NCBI RefSeq assembly: GCF_003390845.1
Contig: NZ_QMEK01000001.1
Location: 62,001-126,000, forward strand
Length of the DNA: 64,000 nucleotides
Direction: 5' to 3'
Source of the DNA: Tropicimonas sp. IMCC34043
GTDB lineage: Bacteria > Pseudomonadota > Alphaproteobacteria > Rhodobacterales > Rhodobacteraceae
The notes under the pieces were generated by a model. The model ran no database searches. It was given only the letters and a program-made list of their open reading frames with translations, and was not told the DNA's origin. Of this stretch, positions 19,058 to 28,935 are shown in pieces (the first letter of the stretch is position 1; each line of letters begins with the position of its first letter). Both the position numbers and the translations under genes were made by a program.

Positions 19058-19915
19058 GTGACCGATCTGGACGACAGCTGCGGCTTCGTCTTTGGCGTCA
19101 GCGGCGAGGCGTATGTGCCCCTCGCCGTCAACGCCGCCCGGTCCTTGAAAGCGGTCTGTCCGGATGCCCGGATAGACCTTTTCACCGACCTCGACCCCAA
19201 GGCCGACGGGCTGTTCGAGCAGATTCACATGCTGGAGCGCAGCTGGTTCCGGCCCAAGTTCGAAGCGTTGCTGCGGTCGCGCTTCTCGCGCACGATCTAC
19301 CTCGATGCCGACATGATCGTGGTTGCCGACCCCGGCGACATCTTCGAGGTGCTGGAGCGGTTCGACATCGCCGTGGTCCACAACCAGCACCGCAACAGCG
19401 TTCATGCCCAGACGATCTGGAAGCGGCCGCTGCCGAATGCCTTTCCCCAGATGAACGGCGGTCTGATCGGGATCCGGAAATCGCCGGCGGTGACGCGACT
19501 GGTCGAGGATCTGCAGCAGGCGATGCTGGACGACCCCGATCTGAAGGTCGATCAGGCGCCGATGCGCGAGCTGCTGTTCGACAGCGACCTGAGGCTTGCC
19601 ATCCTGCCGCCCGAATACAACCTGATGCAGGTCCGCATGACCGAGGTTCAGTCCCGCAAGGATACCGCGCCGCGGATCCTGCACCTGACCCGGCTGCACG
19701 CCCATGCCAAGGGGCGCGAGCGGCCGCTGACACGCGCCGATCAGGCCATGGGGCCGGTGCTGTGGTGGAACATCCAGCGCATGTTGAAGAATGACCGGAC
19801 GCTCGGCGGAGCGCCCGACCGGCGGTTCCGGCCGCTGGTCGACCGCGGCGTGACGGGGGCGCTGCAGCGGGCCTGGCGCAAGTCGCTGAAATGGATCTGG
19901 CAGTCCTTCGGCTGA
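19058..19915 (+). CDS. glycosyltransferase with nucleotide-diphospho-sugar fold (GT8-like)
   Basis: The GTG start is one base after the mdh stop. The 285-residue soluble product has the GT-A fold pattern: an N-terminal CGFVFGVSGEAYVPLAVNAA strand-helix (8-27), a metal-binding DxD motif in YLDADMIVV (Asp83, Asp85), and the acceptor-site motif PQMNGGLIGIR (about 133-143). It resembles GT8-type and PF03407 nucleotide-sugar transferases. Donor and acceptor are unknown. Placement between mdh and sucC, coupled to mdh, is unexpected for central metabolism. A TTG at 19019, inside mdh, is a less likely start. Confidence 0.78.
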   Translation: MTDLDDSCGFVFGVSGEAYVPLAVNAARSLKAVCPDARIDLFTDLDPKADGLFEQIHMLERSWFRPKFEALLRSRFSRTIYLDADMIVVADPGDIFEVLERFDIAVVHNQHRNSVHAQTIWKRPLPNAFPQMNGGLIGIRKSPAVTRLVEDLQQAMLDDPDLKVDQAPMRELLFDSDLRLAILPPEYNLMQVRMTEVQSRKDTAPRILHLTRLHAHAKGRERPLTRADQAMGPVLWWNIQRMLKNDRTLGGAPDRRFRPLVDRGVTGALQRAWRKSLKWIWQSFG

Positions 19916-20038
19916 GTGCCGCGACCCGGCGTCGCGCTGGCGGTGCGGCGTTTGCGCTACCATGATTCTCTGCCCGCGGGTCCGGATTGAGGGTCGGCGA
20001 ATCGCCTTTCAGGCTGAGGGGGTTGCCTGCGACGCCGG

Positions 20039-20071
20039 TTGTGATCACAGGCGAAATTTGTGTGATCACAA
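20039..20071. promoter_or_regulatory. tandem TGTGATCACA palindromes upstream of sucC
   Basis: Two copies of the perfect 10-base palindrome TGTGATCACA occur at 20040-20049 and 20061-20070, exactly 21 bases start to start (two helical turns). The region is AT-rich relative to its surroundings. They look like cooperative operator sites of an unidentified regulator of sucCD. Confidence 0.65.
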
Positions 20072-20117
20072 AAACTGAAAAAAAGGCGAAAACACCGCTG
20101 CTGCGTCGAAAAATGCT

Positions 20118-20147
20118 TTTGATTGACGTGGCTGTCATGCAATCAAA
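20118..20147. promoter_or_regulatory. inverted repeat in the sucC promoter region
   Basis: TTTGATTG (20118-20125) and CAATCAAA (20140-20147) form an 8-bp inverted repeat with a 14-base spacer, 29 bases before the sucC ATG. A TTGACG -35-like hexamer overlaps the left arm. It could be an operator or a hairpin in the 5' leader. Confidence 0.5.
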
Positions 20148-20176
20148 CGAAAATTGTAGCTAGACGGGACAGTTTC

Positions 20177-21370
<1,194 letters not shown>

Positions 21371-21375
21371 GTAGA

Positions 21376-22257
21376 ATGGCCGTTCTCGTTGACGAAAACA
21401 CCAAGGTGATCTGCCAGGGCTTCACCGGCTCGCAAGGCACCTTCCATTCCGAACAGGCGATCGCCTATGGCACCAAGATGGTCGGCGGCGTGACCCCGGG
21501 CAAGGGCGGCATGACCCACCTCGGGCTGCCGGTCTTCAACTCGGTGCACGAGGCGCGTGCGGTGACCGGGGCCAATGCCTCGGTGATCTATGTGCCGCCC
21601 CCGTTTGCCGCCGACTCGATCCTCGAGGCGATCGACGCCGAGATGGAGCTGGTCGTCTGCATCACCGAAGGCATCCCGGTTCTGGACATGATGAAGGTCA
21701 AGCGGGCGCTGGTGGACAGCAAGACCCGTCTGATCGGCCCGAACTGCCCCGGTGTCATCACGCCCGGCGCCTGCAAGATCGGCATCATGCCCGGCCATAT
21801 CCACAAGCGTGGCTCGGTCGGCGTCGTGTCGCGCTCGGGCACGCTGACCTATGAGGCCGTCAAGCAAACCTCGGACAGCGGCCTTGGCCAGTCCTCGGCT
21901 GTCGGCATCGGGGGCGACCCGATCAAGGGCACCGAGCATATCGACGTGCTGGAAATGTTCCTTGCCGATCCCGAGACCCAGTCGATCATCATGATCGGCG
22001 AGATCGGTGGCTCGGCCGAAGAAGAAGCCGCGCAGTTCCTGAAGGACGAGGCCAAGAAGGGTCGGTCCAAGCCCTGCGCCGGGTTCATTGCCGGTCGCAC
22101 GGCGCCTCCGGGTCGCCGGATGGGCCACGCGGGCGCCATCGTCGCTGGCGGCAAGGGCGGCGCCGAGGACAAGATCGAGGCCATGAAGTCTGCGGGCATC
22201 GTCGTGGCCGAAAGCCCGGCGGGTCTGGGCGAGGCGGTTCTGGCCGCCATCGGCTGA
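21376..22257 (+). CDS. sucD: succinyl-CoA ligase (ADP-forming) alpha subunit
   Basis: The 293-residue alpha subunit carries the CoA-binding Rossmann domain ([14 protein letters not shown], 16-29) and the phosphorylated histidine His251 in GHAGAIV, equivalent to E. coli His246. It is translated just after sucC, with which it forms the active enzyme. A 503-base gap separates it from sucA, unlike the tight sucC-sucD spacing. Confidence 0.97.
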   Translation: MAVLVDENTKVICQGFTGSQGTFHSEQAIAYGTKMVGGVTPGKGGMTHLGLPVFNSVHEARAVTGANASVIYVPPPFAADSILEAIDAEMELVVCITEGIPVLDMMKVKRALVDSKTRLIGPNCPGVITPGACKIGIMPGHIHKRGSVGVVSRSGTLTYEAVKQTSDSGLGQSSAVGIGGDPIKGTEHIDVLEMFLADPETQSIIMIGEIGGSAEEEAAQFLKDEAKKGRSKPCAGFIAGRTAPPGRRMGHAGAIVAGGKGGAEDKIEAMKSAGIVVAESPAGLGEAVLAAIG

Positions 22258-22760
22258 CGGTCTCGCCGCAGTCGTTCGGTAGGGGAGGACCGGAGGATGG
22301 GCAGGATCAAGGTGAAGGGCATCCGTGCGGGGCGGCTGAGGGCGCCGCTGCACGGGTGCCGGACATCACGGGCCGGCCGGTGCAGGCCGGTTCTGCCAGC
22401 CGCCCGGCGGGCGGTACGGCGTGGCGGTCCGGCCCTTGGGCCGGATCACGGCCAGATGGCCGGCACAGTTTATGTCGGCGCCGCGGGAGAAGGCCTCGCG
22501 GCGCCGTCGGCGTCCGCGGTGGCGCCCGTGACGCTGGCGGCATCTTGCCGGCAGCGTGCCTGCGGTTCGGCGGTGGTTCGGGATGTGGGGTTTTCGCCCG
22601 CTCCGACCTTGCCGGCGGGCGAATCGATACACACGTTCACCCGGCCTGAACGGCCTTCCAGCCCGGGTGAGATCGAATACGGCCCTGAACCCGCCGCGAA
22701 CGTCACAATCGCCGCGTGCACAAACCCGAGGCGCGCCGCCATAACCCCGATGGTGCCCAG
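22258..22760. other. long gap between sucD and sucA
   Basis: This 503-base interval probably holds a second promoter for sucAB and possibly the 3' end of the sucCD transcript. One plus-strand open frame in it (22297-22764) has a plausible ribosome binding site and overlaps the sucA start; it is listed separately with low confidence. I find no strong terminator. Confidence 0.45.
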
Positions 22761-22764
22761 ATGA
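22297..22764 (+). CDS. doubtful small ORF between sucD and sucA
   Basis: This 155-codon open frame starts with ATG eight bases after GGGAGG and ends with an ATGA overlap of the sucA start, exactly the layout of a coupled gene. Against it, the product is rich in Arg, Ala, Pro and Gly without any domain, membrane span or signal peptide, and third codon positions are more mixed than in the neighbours. It may be a chance frame in GC-rich DNA, or a translated leader that couples to sucA. Confidence 0.2.
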   Translation: MGRIKVKGIRAGRLRAPLHGCRTSRAGRCRPVLPAARRAVRRGGPALGPDHGQMAGTVYVGAAGEGLAAPSASAVAPVTLAASCRQRACGSAVVRDVGFSPAPTLPAGESIHTFTRPERPSSPGEIEYGPEPAANVTIAACTNPRRAAITPMVPR

Positions 22765-25712
22765 CCGAGCACAGTAAGAACGACATATTCCACGCCTCCA
22801 GCTTCCTGCAGGGGCAAAACGCGGAATATATCGAACAGCTATACGCACGCTATGCCGAGGATCCGGCGTCGGTCGAGCCTGACTGGGCCGACTTCTTCCG
22901 CCAGCTCGGCGATGCCGAACCCGACGTGAAGGCCGAGGCCAAGGGGCCCAGCTGGACCCGGCCGAGCAACTTCGTCGCCGACGACCTGACCGCCGCGCTG
23001 ACCGGCGAATGGCCGGTCATGGAGGCGAGAGGCGCCGAGACCAAGATCCGCGCCAAGGCGGCCGAGTCCGGTGCCCCGATCAGCGAAGAGCAGATCAAGC
23101 GTGCGGTGCTCGATTCGGTGCGTGCGCTGATGATCATCCGCGCCTATCGGATCCGCGGCCATCTGGTGGCCGACCTCGACCCGCTGGGGATGCGCGAAGA
23201 GCAACCCCACCCCGAGCTCGACCCGGCCTCCTATGGCTTTGCCGATGCCGACATGGACCGGCCGATCTTCATCGACAACGTGCTGGGGCTGCAAATGGCC
23301 TCGATGCGGCAGATCCTCGACATCGTGAAGCGGACCTATTGCGGCACCTTCGCGCTGCAGTACATGCACATCTCGAACCCCGAGGAAGCCGCCTGGCTGA
23401 AGGAGCGGATCGAGGGTTTCGGCAAGGAAATCCAGTTCACCCGCGAGGGCCGGCGGGCGATCCTGAACAAGCTGGTCGAGGCCGAGGGCATCGAGAAGTT
23501 CCTGCATGTGAAATACATGGGGACCAAGCGCTTCGGCCTTGACGGCGGCGAGGCGCTGATCCCGGCGATGGAACAGATCGTCAAGCGGGGCGGGGCGCTT
23601 GGCGCCAAGGAAGTGGTGATCGGCATGCCGCACCGCGGCCGCCTCAGCGTGCTGGCCAACGTGCTGATGAAGCCCTATCGCGCCATCTTCAACGAGTTCC
23701 AGGGCGGCAGCTTCAAGCCGGACGAGGTCGAGGGCTCGGGCGACGTGAAATACCACCTCGGCGCCTCGGCCGACCGGGATTTCGACGGCAATTCGGTGCA
23801 CCTGAGCCTGACCGCCAACCCCTCGCACCTTGAGGCGGTGAACCCGGTCGTGCTGGGCAAGGCGCGCGCCAAGCAGGACCAGAACAAGGACCAGAGCCGG
23901 ACGACGGTGATCCCGATCCTGCTGCACGGCGACGCGGCGTTCGCAGGCCAGGGCGTGGTCGCTGAATGCTTCGGTCTTTCGGGGCTGAAGGGGCACCGCA
24001 CCGGCGGCACGATCCATATCGTGGTGAACAACCAGATCGGCTTTACCACCGCACCGCACTTCTCGCGCTCGTCGCCCTATCCGACCGACAACGCGCTGGT
24101 GGTCGAGGCGCCGATCTTCCACGTCAACGGCGATGACCCCGAGGCCGTGGTGCATGCCGCCAAGGTGGCGACCGAATTCCGCCAGAAGTTCCACAAGGAC
24201 GTCGTGATCGACATCTTCTGCTATCGCCGGTTCGGGCATAACGAGGGCGACGAGCCCATGTTCACCAACCCGATCATGTACAACCGGATCAAGAAACATA
24301 AGACCACGCTCGCGATCTATACCGAGCGGCTGGTCCAGGACGGCCTGATCCCGGAAGGCGAGATCGAGGACATGAAGGCCGCCTTCCAGGCCAAGCTGAA
24401 CGACGAGTTCGAGATCGGCAAGGAATTCAAGCCGAACAAGGCCGATTGGCTCGATGGCCGCTGGTCGCACCTCAACCGCGAGGGCGAACAGTACCAGCGC
24501 GGCCAGACCGCGATTTCGGAAGAGACCTTCAACCAGGTCGGCGCCGGGCTGAGCCGGGTGCCCGAGGGCTTCGCGATCCACAAGACGGTCGGGCGGCTGC
24601 TGGAGACCAAGCAGCAGATGTTCGAAACCGGCGAGGGCTTCGACTGGGCGACCGCCGAGGCGCTGGCCTTCGGCTCGCTGTTGACCGAGGGCTATCCGGT
24701 GCGTCTCGCCGGGCAGGATTCGACCCGCGGCACCTTCAGCCAGCGCCATTCCGGCATCATCAACCAGGAGACCGAGGAGCGCTACTATCCGCTCAACAAT
24801 ATCCGCGAGGGTCAGGCGCATTACGAGGTCATCGATTCGATGCTGTCGGAATACGCCGTGCTCGGGTTCGAATACGGCTATTCGTTGGCCGAACCGAACG
24901 CCCTGACCCTCTGGGAGGCCCAGTTCGGCGATTTCGCCAACGGCGCCCAGATCATGTTCGACCAGTTCATCAGCTCGGGCGAAAGCAAGTGGCTGCGGAT
25001 GTCGGGTCTGGTCATGCTGCTGCCGCACGGTTTCGAGGGGCAGGGGCCCGAACACTCCTCGGCGCGCCTCGAACGCTGGCTGCAGCTTTGCGGTCAGGAC
25101 AACTGGATCGTCGCCAACTGCTCGACGCCTGCGAACTATTTCCACATCCTGCGCCGGCAGCTGCACCGCAGTTTCCGCAAGCCGCTGGTGCTGATGACGC
25201 CAAAGTCGCTGCTGCGTCACAAGCTCTGCGTCTCGAGCAAGGACGACTTCGTCGAGGGATCGAGCTTCCACCGGGTGCTGTGGGACGACGCCCAGCTTGG
25301 CATCGCCGATCAGCAGCTTGCCCCCGACGATCAGATCAAGCGGGTCGTGATGTGCTCGGGCAAGGTCTATTACGACCTGCTGGAAGAACGCGGCGCGCGC
25401 GGCATCGACGATGTCTACCTGCTGCGTATCGAACAGTTCTATCCGTTCCCGGCGATCTCGCTCGTCAAGGAACTGGAACGCTTCAAGGGGGCCGAAATGG
25501 TCTGGTGCCAGGAAGAGCCCAAGAACCAGGGCGCCTGGACCTTCCTCGAGCCCAACATCGAATGGGTGCTGACCCGGATCGATGCGACCTACAAACGCCC
25601 GCGTTTCGTCGGGCGTCCCTCCTCGGCCTCGCCCGCGACGGGTCTGGCCAGCCAGCACAAGGCCCAGCAAGCCGCGCTGATCGACGACGCGCTGACCATC
25701 GAAGGAAAGTAA
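22761..25712 (+). CDS. sucA: 2-oxoglutarate dehydrogenase E1 component
   Basis: The thiamine-diphosphate-dependent E1 decarboxylates 2-oxoglutarate and transfers the succinyl group to SucB. The 983-residue length is normal. The N-terminal [19 protein letters not shown] segment (11-29) is the SucB-binding region, the ThDP site includes [11 protein letters not shown] (about 390-400) and the [10 protein letters not shown] block, and the C-terminal transketolase domain has [19 protein letters not shown] (about 754-772). I chose ATG 22761 because the conserved N terminus follows directly. sucB follows after four bases. Confidence 0.97.
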   Translation: MTEHSKNDIFHASSFLQGQNAEYIEQLYARYAEDPASVEPDWADFFRQLGDAEPDVKAEAKGPSWTRPSNFVADDLTAALTGEWPVMEARGAETKIRAKAAESGAPISEEQIKRAVLDSVRALMIIRAYRIRGHLVADLDPLGMREEQPHPELDPASYGFADADMDRPIFIDNVLGLQMASMRQILDIVKRTYCGTFALQYMHISNPEEAAWLKERIEGFGKEIQFTREGRRAILNKLVEAEGIEKFLHVKYMGTKRFGLDGGEALIPAMEQIVKRGGALGAKEVVIGMPHRGRLSVLANVLMKPYRAIFNEFQGGSFKPDEVEGSGDVKYHLGASADRDFDGNSVHLSLTANPSHLEAVNPVVLGKARAKQDQNKDQSRTTVIPILLHGDAAFAGQGVVAECFGLSGLKGHRTGGTIHIVVNNQIGFTTAPHFSRSSPYPTDNALVVEAPIFHVNGDDPEAVVHAAKVATEFRQKFHKDVVIDIFCYRRFGHNEGDEPMFTNPIMYNRIKKHKTTLAIYTERLVQDGLIPEGEIEDMKAAFQAKLNDEFEIGKEFKPNKADWLDGRWSHLNREGEQYQRGQTAISEETFNQVGAGLSRVPEGFAIHKTVGRLLETKQQMFETGEGFDWATAEALAFGSLLTEGYPVRLAGQDSTRGTFSQRHSGIINQETEERYYPLNNIREGQAHYEVIDSMLSEYAVLGFEYGYSLAEPNALTLWEAQFGDFANGAQIMFDQFISSGESKWLRMSGLVMLLPHGFEGQGPEHSSARLERWLQLCGQDNWIVANCSTPANYFHILRRQLHRSFRKPLVLMTPKSLLRHKLCVSSKDDFVEGSSFHRVLWDDAQLGIADQQLAPDDQIKRVVMCSGKVYYDLLEERGARGIDDVYLLRIEQFYPFPAISLVKELERFKGAEMVWCQEEPKNQGAWTFLEPNIEWVLTRIDATYKRPRFVGRPSSASPATGLASQHKAQQAALIDDALTIEGK

Positions 25713-25716
25713 GACA

Positions 25717-27213
25717 ATGAGCATAGAAGTCCGCGTACCCACCTTGGGTGAAAGCGTTACCGAAGCGACGGTCGCAACCTGGTTCAAGAAGCCCGGCGAT
25801 GCCGTGGCGATCGACGAGATGCTGTGCGAGCTCGAGACCGACAAGGTGACGGTCGAAGTGCCGGCACCGGCGGCAGGCGTTCTCGGCGAGATCGTCGCAG
25901 CCGAAGGCGAAACGGTCGGCGTCGACGCGCTGCTCGCCACCCTGACCGAGGGCGAAGGGGCGGGAACCGCCCCCGCCGAAGCGAAGGACGCCCCCGCAGC
26001 CGCGCCTGCCGGCGGTGCCAGCGTCGATGTCATGGTGCCGACGCTTGGCGAAAGCGTCAGCGAGGCCAGCGTTTCGACCTGGTTCAAGAAGGTCGGGGAC
26101 ACCGTTGCCCAGGACGAGATGCTCTGCGAGCTCGAGACCGACAAGGTCTCGGTCGAGGTGCCGTCGCCAGCCGCGGGCGTGCTGACCGAGATTCTGGCGC
26201 CCGAGGGTTCCACGGTCGAAGCCGCCGGCAAGCTTGGCGTGATCGCCTCGGGCAAGGGCGCTGCCGCGCCGGCCCCCGCCCCTGCTGCGGCCCCCGATGC
26301 GGCACCGGCGGCGCCCGCCTCCGGCAAGGATGTCGCCGACGCTCCCTCGGCGCGCAAGCTGATGGCCGAAAAGGGGATCAGCTCCGATCAGGTCACAGGC
26401 AGCGGCCGCGACGGCCGGGTGATGAAGGAAGACGTGCTCAAGGCGCTGACCCAACCCGCCGCCAAGCCTGCCGCACCGGCCGCACCGCGCCCCCCGGTTC
26501 CGGCCGAGGATGCCGCCCGCGAGGAGCGGATCAAGATGACCCGCCTGCGCCAGACCATCGCGCGCCGGCTGAAGGATGCCCAGAACACCGCCGCGATCCT
26601 GACCACCTACAACGAGGTGGACATGACCGAGGCAATGGCAATGCGCTCGCAGTACAAGGACGAATTCGAGAAACGTCACGGCGTCCGGCTCGGCTTCATG
26701 TCCTTCTTCACCAAGGCCTGCGTGGCCGCGCTGAAGGAAGTGCCCGAGGTCAACGCCGAGATCGACGGCGACGAGATCGTCTACAAGAACTTCGTGCATA
26801 TGGGCATCGCCGCCGGCACGCCGCAGGGGCTGGTGGTGCCGGTCATCCGCGACGCCGACCGGATGAGCTTTGCCGAGATCGAGGCCGCGATTGCCGAAAA
26901 GGGCAAGCGCGCCCGCGATGGCAAGCTTTCCATGGCCGAGATGCAGGGTGGCACCTTCACGATCTCGAACGGCGGCGTCTATGGCTCGTTGATGTCCTCG
27001 CCGATCCTGAACCCGCCGCAGTCGGGCATCCTCGGCATGCACAAGATCCAGCAGCGCCCGATGGTGGTGAACGGCCAGATCGTCGCCCGGCCGATGATGT
27101 ATCTGGCGCTCAGCTACGATCACCGCGTCGTCGACGGCAAGGGCGCCGTGACCTTCCTCGTCAAGGTCAAGGAAGCGCTCGAGGATCCGCGCCGTCTGCT
27201 GATGGATCTCTGA
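25717..27213 (+). CDS. sucB: dihydrolipoyl succinyltransferase (E2) with two lipoyl domains
   Basis: The E2 core of the 2-oxoglutarate dehydrogenase complex, 498 residues. Two lipoyl domains are present, exactly 100 residues apart, with lipoylated lysines Lys43 and Lys143, each in ELETDKV. Ala/Pro-rich linkers follow, then the peripheral subunit-binding domain (about 210-245, [10 protein letters not shown]) and the catalytic domain ending in the [13 protein letters not shown] active-site motif (His near 470). E. coli SucB has only one lipoyl domain; two domains recur in Rhodobacterales and some other groups. GAAGGAAAG before the ATG is the ribosome binding site. Confidence 0.96.
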   Translation: MSIEVRVPTLGESVTEATVATWFKKPGDAVAIDEMLCELETDKVTVEVPAPAAGVLGEIVAAEGETVGVDALLATLTEGEGAGTAPAEAKDAPAAAPAGGASVDVMVPTLGESVSEASVSTWFKKVGDTVAQDEMLCELETDKVSVEVPSPAAGVLTEILAPEGSTVEAAGKLGVIASGKGAAAPAPAPAAAPDAAPAAPASGKDVADAPSARKLMAEKGISSDQVTGSGRDGRVMKEDVLKALTQPAAKPAAPAAPRPPVPAEDAAREERIKMTRLRQTIARRLKDAQNTAAILTTYNEVDMTEAMAMRSQYKDEFEKRHGVRLGFMSFFTKACVAALKEVPEVNAEIDGDEIVYKNFVHMGIAAGTPQGLVVPVIRDADRMSFAEIEAAIAEKGKRARDGKLSMAEMQGGTFTISNGGVYGSLMSSPILNPPQSGILGMHKIQQRPMVVNGQIVARPMMYLALSYDHRVVDGKGAVTFLVKVKEALEDPRRLLMDL

Positions 27214-27251
27214 CCGGACCCCGGTCTGCCGCACATACGGACAGAAGGATG

Positions 27252-27320
27252 CTTCTTCTGTTCGAAAATATCCTCGGGGGGAGCGCGGGCCTGCCCGCGC
27301 CGGGGGGCAGACAGCCCCCC
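27252..27320 (+). repeat. dispersed intergenic repeat, copy A
   Basis: This element has three parts: a CTTCTTCTGTTCGAAAATATCC head, a CTCGGGGGGAG block with a GCGCGGGC/GCCCGCGC hairpin (27283-27300), and a GGGGGGC-AGACA-GCCCCCC hairpin (27302-27320). An inverted copy lies after lpd at 28794-28860. Similar structured repeats are common between genes in Rhodobacterales. Confidence 0.75.
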
Positions 27321-27370
27321 GCGCCCCGCCCGCCAGAGCGCGGTCCCGAACGAACGGAAGGAAGTTCCTC

Positions 27371-28765
27371 ATGGCAAGTTATGACGTCATCGTAATCGGC
27401 GCCGGCCCCGGCGGCTATGTCTGCGCGATCCGCTGCGCCCAGCTCGGGCTCAAGACCGCCTGCGTCGAAGGGCGCGACACCCTCGGCGGCACCTGCCTCA
27501 ACGTCGGCTGCATCCCCTCCAAGGCGATGCTGCACGCCAGCCACCTGGTGCACGAGGCCGAACACAATTTCTCGGCCATGGGTATCGGTGTCGCCGCACC
27601 CAAGATCGACTGGCCGCAGATGCTGGCCTACAAGGACGACGTGATCGGCCAGAACACCAAGGGCATCGAGTTCCTGTTCAAGAAGAACAAGATCGACTGG
27701 CTGAAGGGCTGGGGATCGATCCCCGAGGCCGGCAAGGTCAAGGTCGGCGACGAGGTGCACGAGGCCAAGCACATCATCATTGCCTCAGGCTCTGCCGCGG
27801 CCTCGATCCCCGGCGCCGAGGTCACCATCGACGAGAAGATCGTCGTCACCTCGACCGGCGCGCTGGACCTGCCGAAGATCCCGAAGAAGATGGTCGTGGT
27901 CGGCGGCGGCGTGATCGGGCTCGAACTCGGTTCGGTCTATGCCCGGCTCGGCACCGAGGTGACGGTGATCGAATTCATGGACGGCATTGTTCCGGGCGCC
28001 GACAAGGAGGTTGCACGCAGCTTCGAGAAGATCCTGAAGAAACAGGGGCTCGAGATCGTCACCGGCGCCGCGGTCGGCAAGGTCGAGACCCTGAAGACCA
28101 AGGCCAAGGTCAGCTACAAACTGCGCAAGGACGACAGCGAGCACCAGATCGACGCCGATGTGGTGCTGGTCGCGACCGGGCGGGTGCCGTTCACCGAAGG
28201 GCTCGGACTCGATGCGCTGGGGGTAAAGTTGTCGCCCCGCGGGCAGATCGAGACCGACGGGCATTTCCGCACCAGCGTGCCGGGCGTCTATGCGATCGGC
28301 GACGCGATCGCAGGGCCGATGCTGGCGCACAAGGCCGAGGATGAGGGCTCGGCGGTTGCCGAGATGATCGCGGGCCAGAAACCGCATATCGACTACAACC
28401 TGATCCCCGGCGTGATCTATACCACCCCCGAGGTCGCCTCGGTGGGCGCGACCGAGGAAAAGCTTAAGGAGGCGGGCCGCGCCTACAAGGTTGGCAAGTT
28501 CTCGTTCATGGGCAACGGCCGGGCGAAGGCCGTGATGCAGTCCGAGGGCTTCGTGAAGCTGCTTGCGGACAAGGACACCGACCGGATCCTCGGCTGCCAC
28601 ATCATCGGCCCGTCGGCGGGCGAGCTGATCCACGAGATCTGCGTGGCGATGGAATTCGGGGCCTCGGCCGAGGATGTGGCGCGGACCTGCCACGCCCACC
28701 CGACATTCTCGGAAGCGGTCCGGGAGGCGGCACTGGCCTGTGGCGACGGGGCGATCCACGCCTGA
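27371..28765 (+). CDS. lpd: dihydrolipoyl dehydrogenase (E3)
   Basis: FAD enzyme that reoxidises dihydrolipoamide with NAD+. The 464-residue product has the FAD motif GAGPGG (10-15), the redox-active disulfide Cys42/Cys47 in [13 protein letters not shown], the NAD loop [14 protein letters not shown] in the middle, and the C-terminal His-Glu pair in [13 protein letters not shown]. It ends the mdh-suc cluster, so it most likely serves the 2-oxoglutarate complex, though E3 may also be shared with the glycine cleavage system. GAAGGAAG is an adequate ribosome binding site. It is bracketed by two inverted repeat copies. Confidence 0.97.
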   Translation: MASYDVIVIGAGPGGYVCAIRCAQLGLKTACVEGRDTLGGTCLNVGCIPSKAMLHASHLVHEAEHNFSAMGIGVAAPKIDWPQMLAYKDDVIGQNTKGIEFLFKKNKIDWLKGWGSIPEAGKVKVGDEVHEAKHIIIASGSAAASIPGAEVTIDEKIVVTSTGALDLPKIPKKMVVVGGGVIGLELGSVYARLGTEVTVIEFMDGIVPGADKEVARSFEKILKKQGLEIVTGAAVGKVETLKTKAKVSYKLRKDDSEHQIDADVVLVATGRVPFTEGLGLDALGVKLSPRGQIETDGHFRTSVPGVYAIGDAIAGPMLAHKAEDEGSAVAEMIAGQKPHIDYNLIPGVIYTTPEVASVGATEEKLKEAGRAYKVGKFSFMGNGRAKAVMQSEGFVKLLADKDTDRILGCHIIGPSAGELIHEICVAMEFGASAEDVARTCHAHPTFSEAVREAALACGDGAIHA

Positions 28766-28793
28766 GCGGGGATGGCTCGGGCAGGCGTCGGAC

Positions 28794-28860
28794 GGGGGGC
28801 TGTCTGCCCCCCGCGCGCGCCTTGCGCGCTCCCCCCGAGGATATTTGACAACAAGAGAAG
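28794..28860 (-). repeat. dispersed intergenic repeat, copy B (inverted)
   Basis: Read on the minus strand this matches copy A in the AAATATCCTCGGGGGGAGCG core and in the terminal GGGGGGC-AGACA-GCCCCCC hairpin. The middle hairpin differs in sequence (GCGCGC-AAG-GCGCGC) but is still self-complementary. It abuts the bidirectional terminator between lpd and carB. Confidence 0.75.
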
Positions 28861-28889
28861 CCGGCGCCCGTTTTTCGGGGCCGGCTTCT
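28856..28889. terminator. bidirectional terminator between lpd and carB
   Basis: AGAAGCCGGC (28856-28865) pairs with GCCGGCTTCT (28880-28889), and the inner CCCG-TTTTT-CGGG extends the stem to about 14 bp with one bulged G. CTTTG follows on the plus strand and CTTGTTGT on the minus strand, so it can serve both convergent genes. Confidence 0.75.
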
Positions 28890-28935
28890 CTTTGATCTGA
28901 TTGGCGCGACGGCGGCTCCGCGGCGCGGCTGCGGC

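Noticed and set aside
20040-20070. Tandem palindromes as a CRP or FNR site
   Set aside because: CRP needs a six-base spacer within TGTGA-TCACA and FNR needs TTGAT-N4-ATCAA; neither fits.
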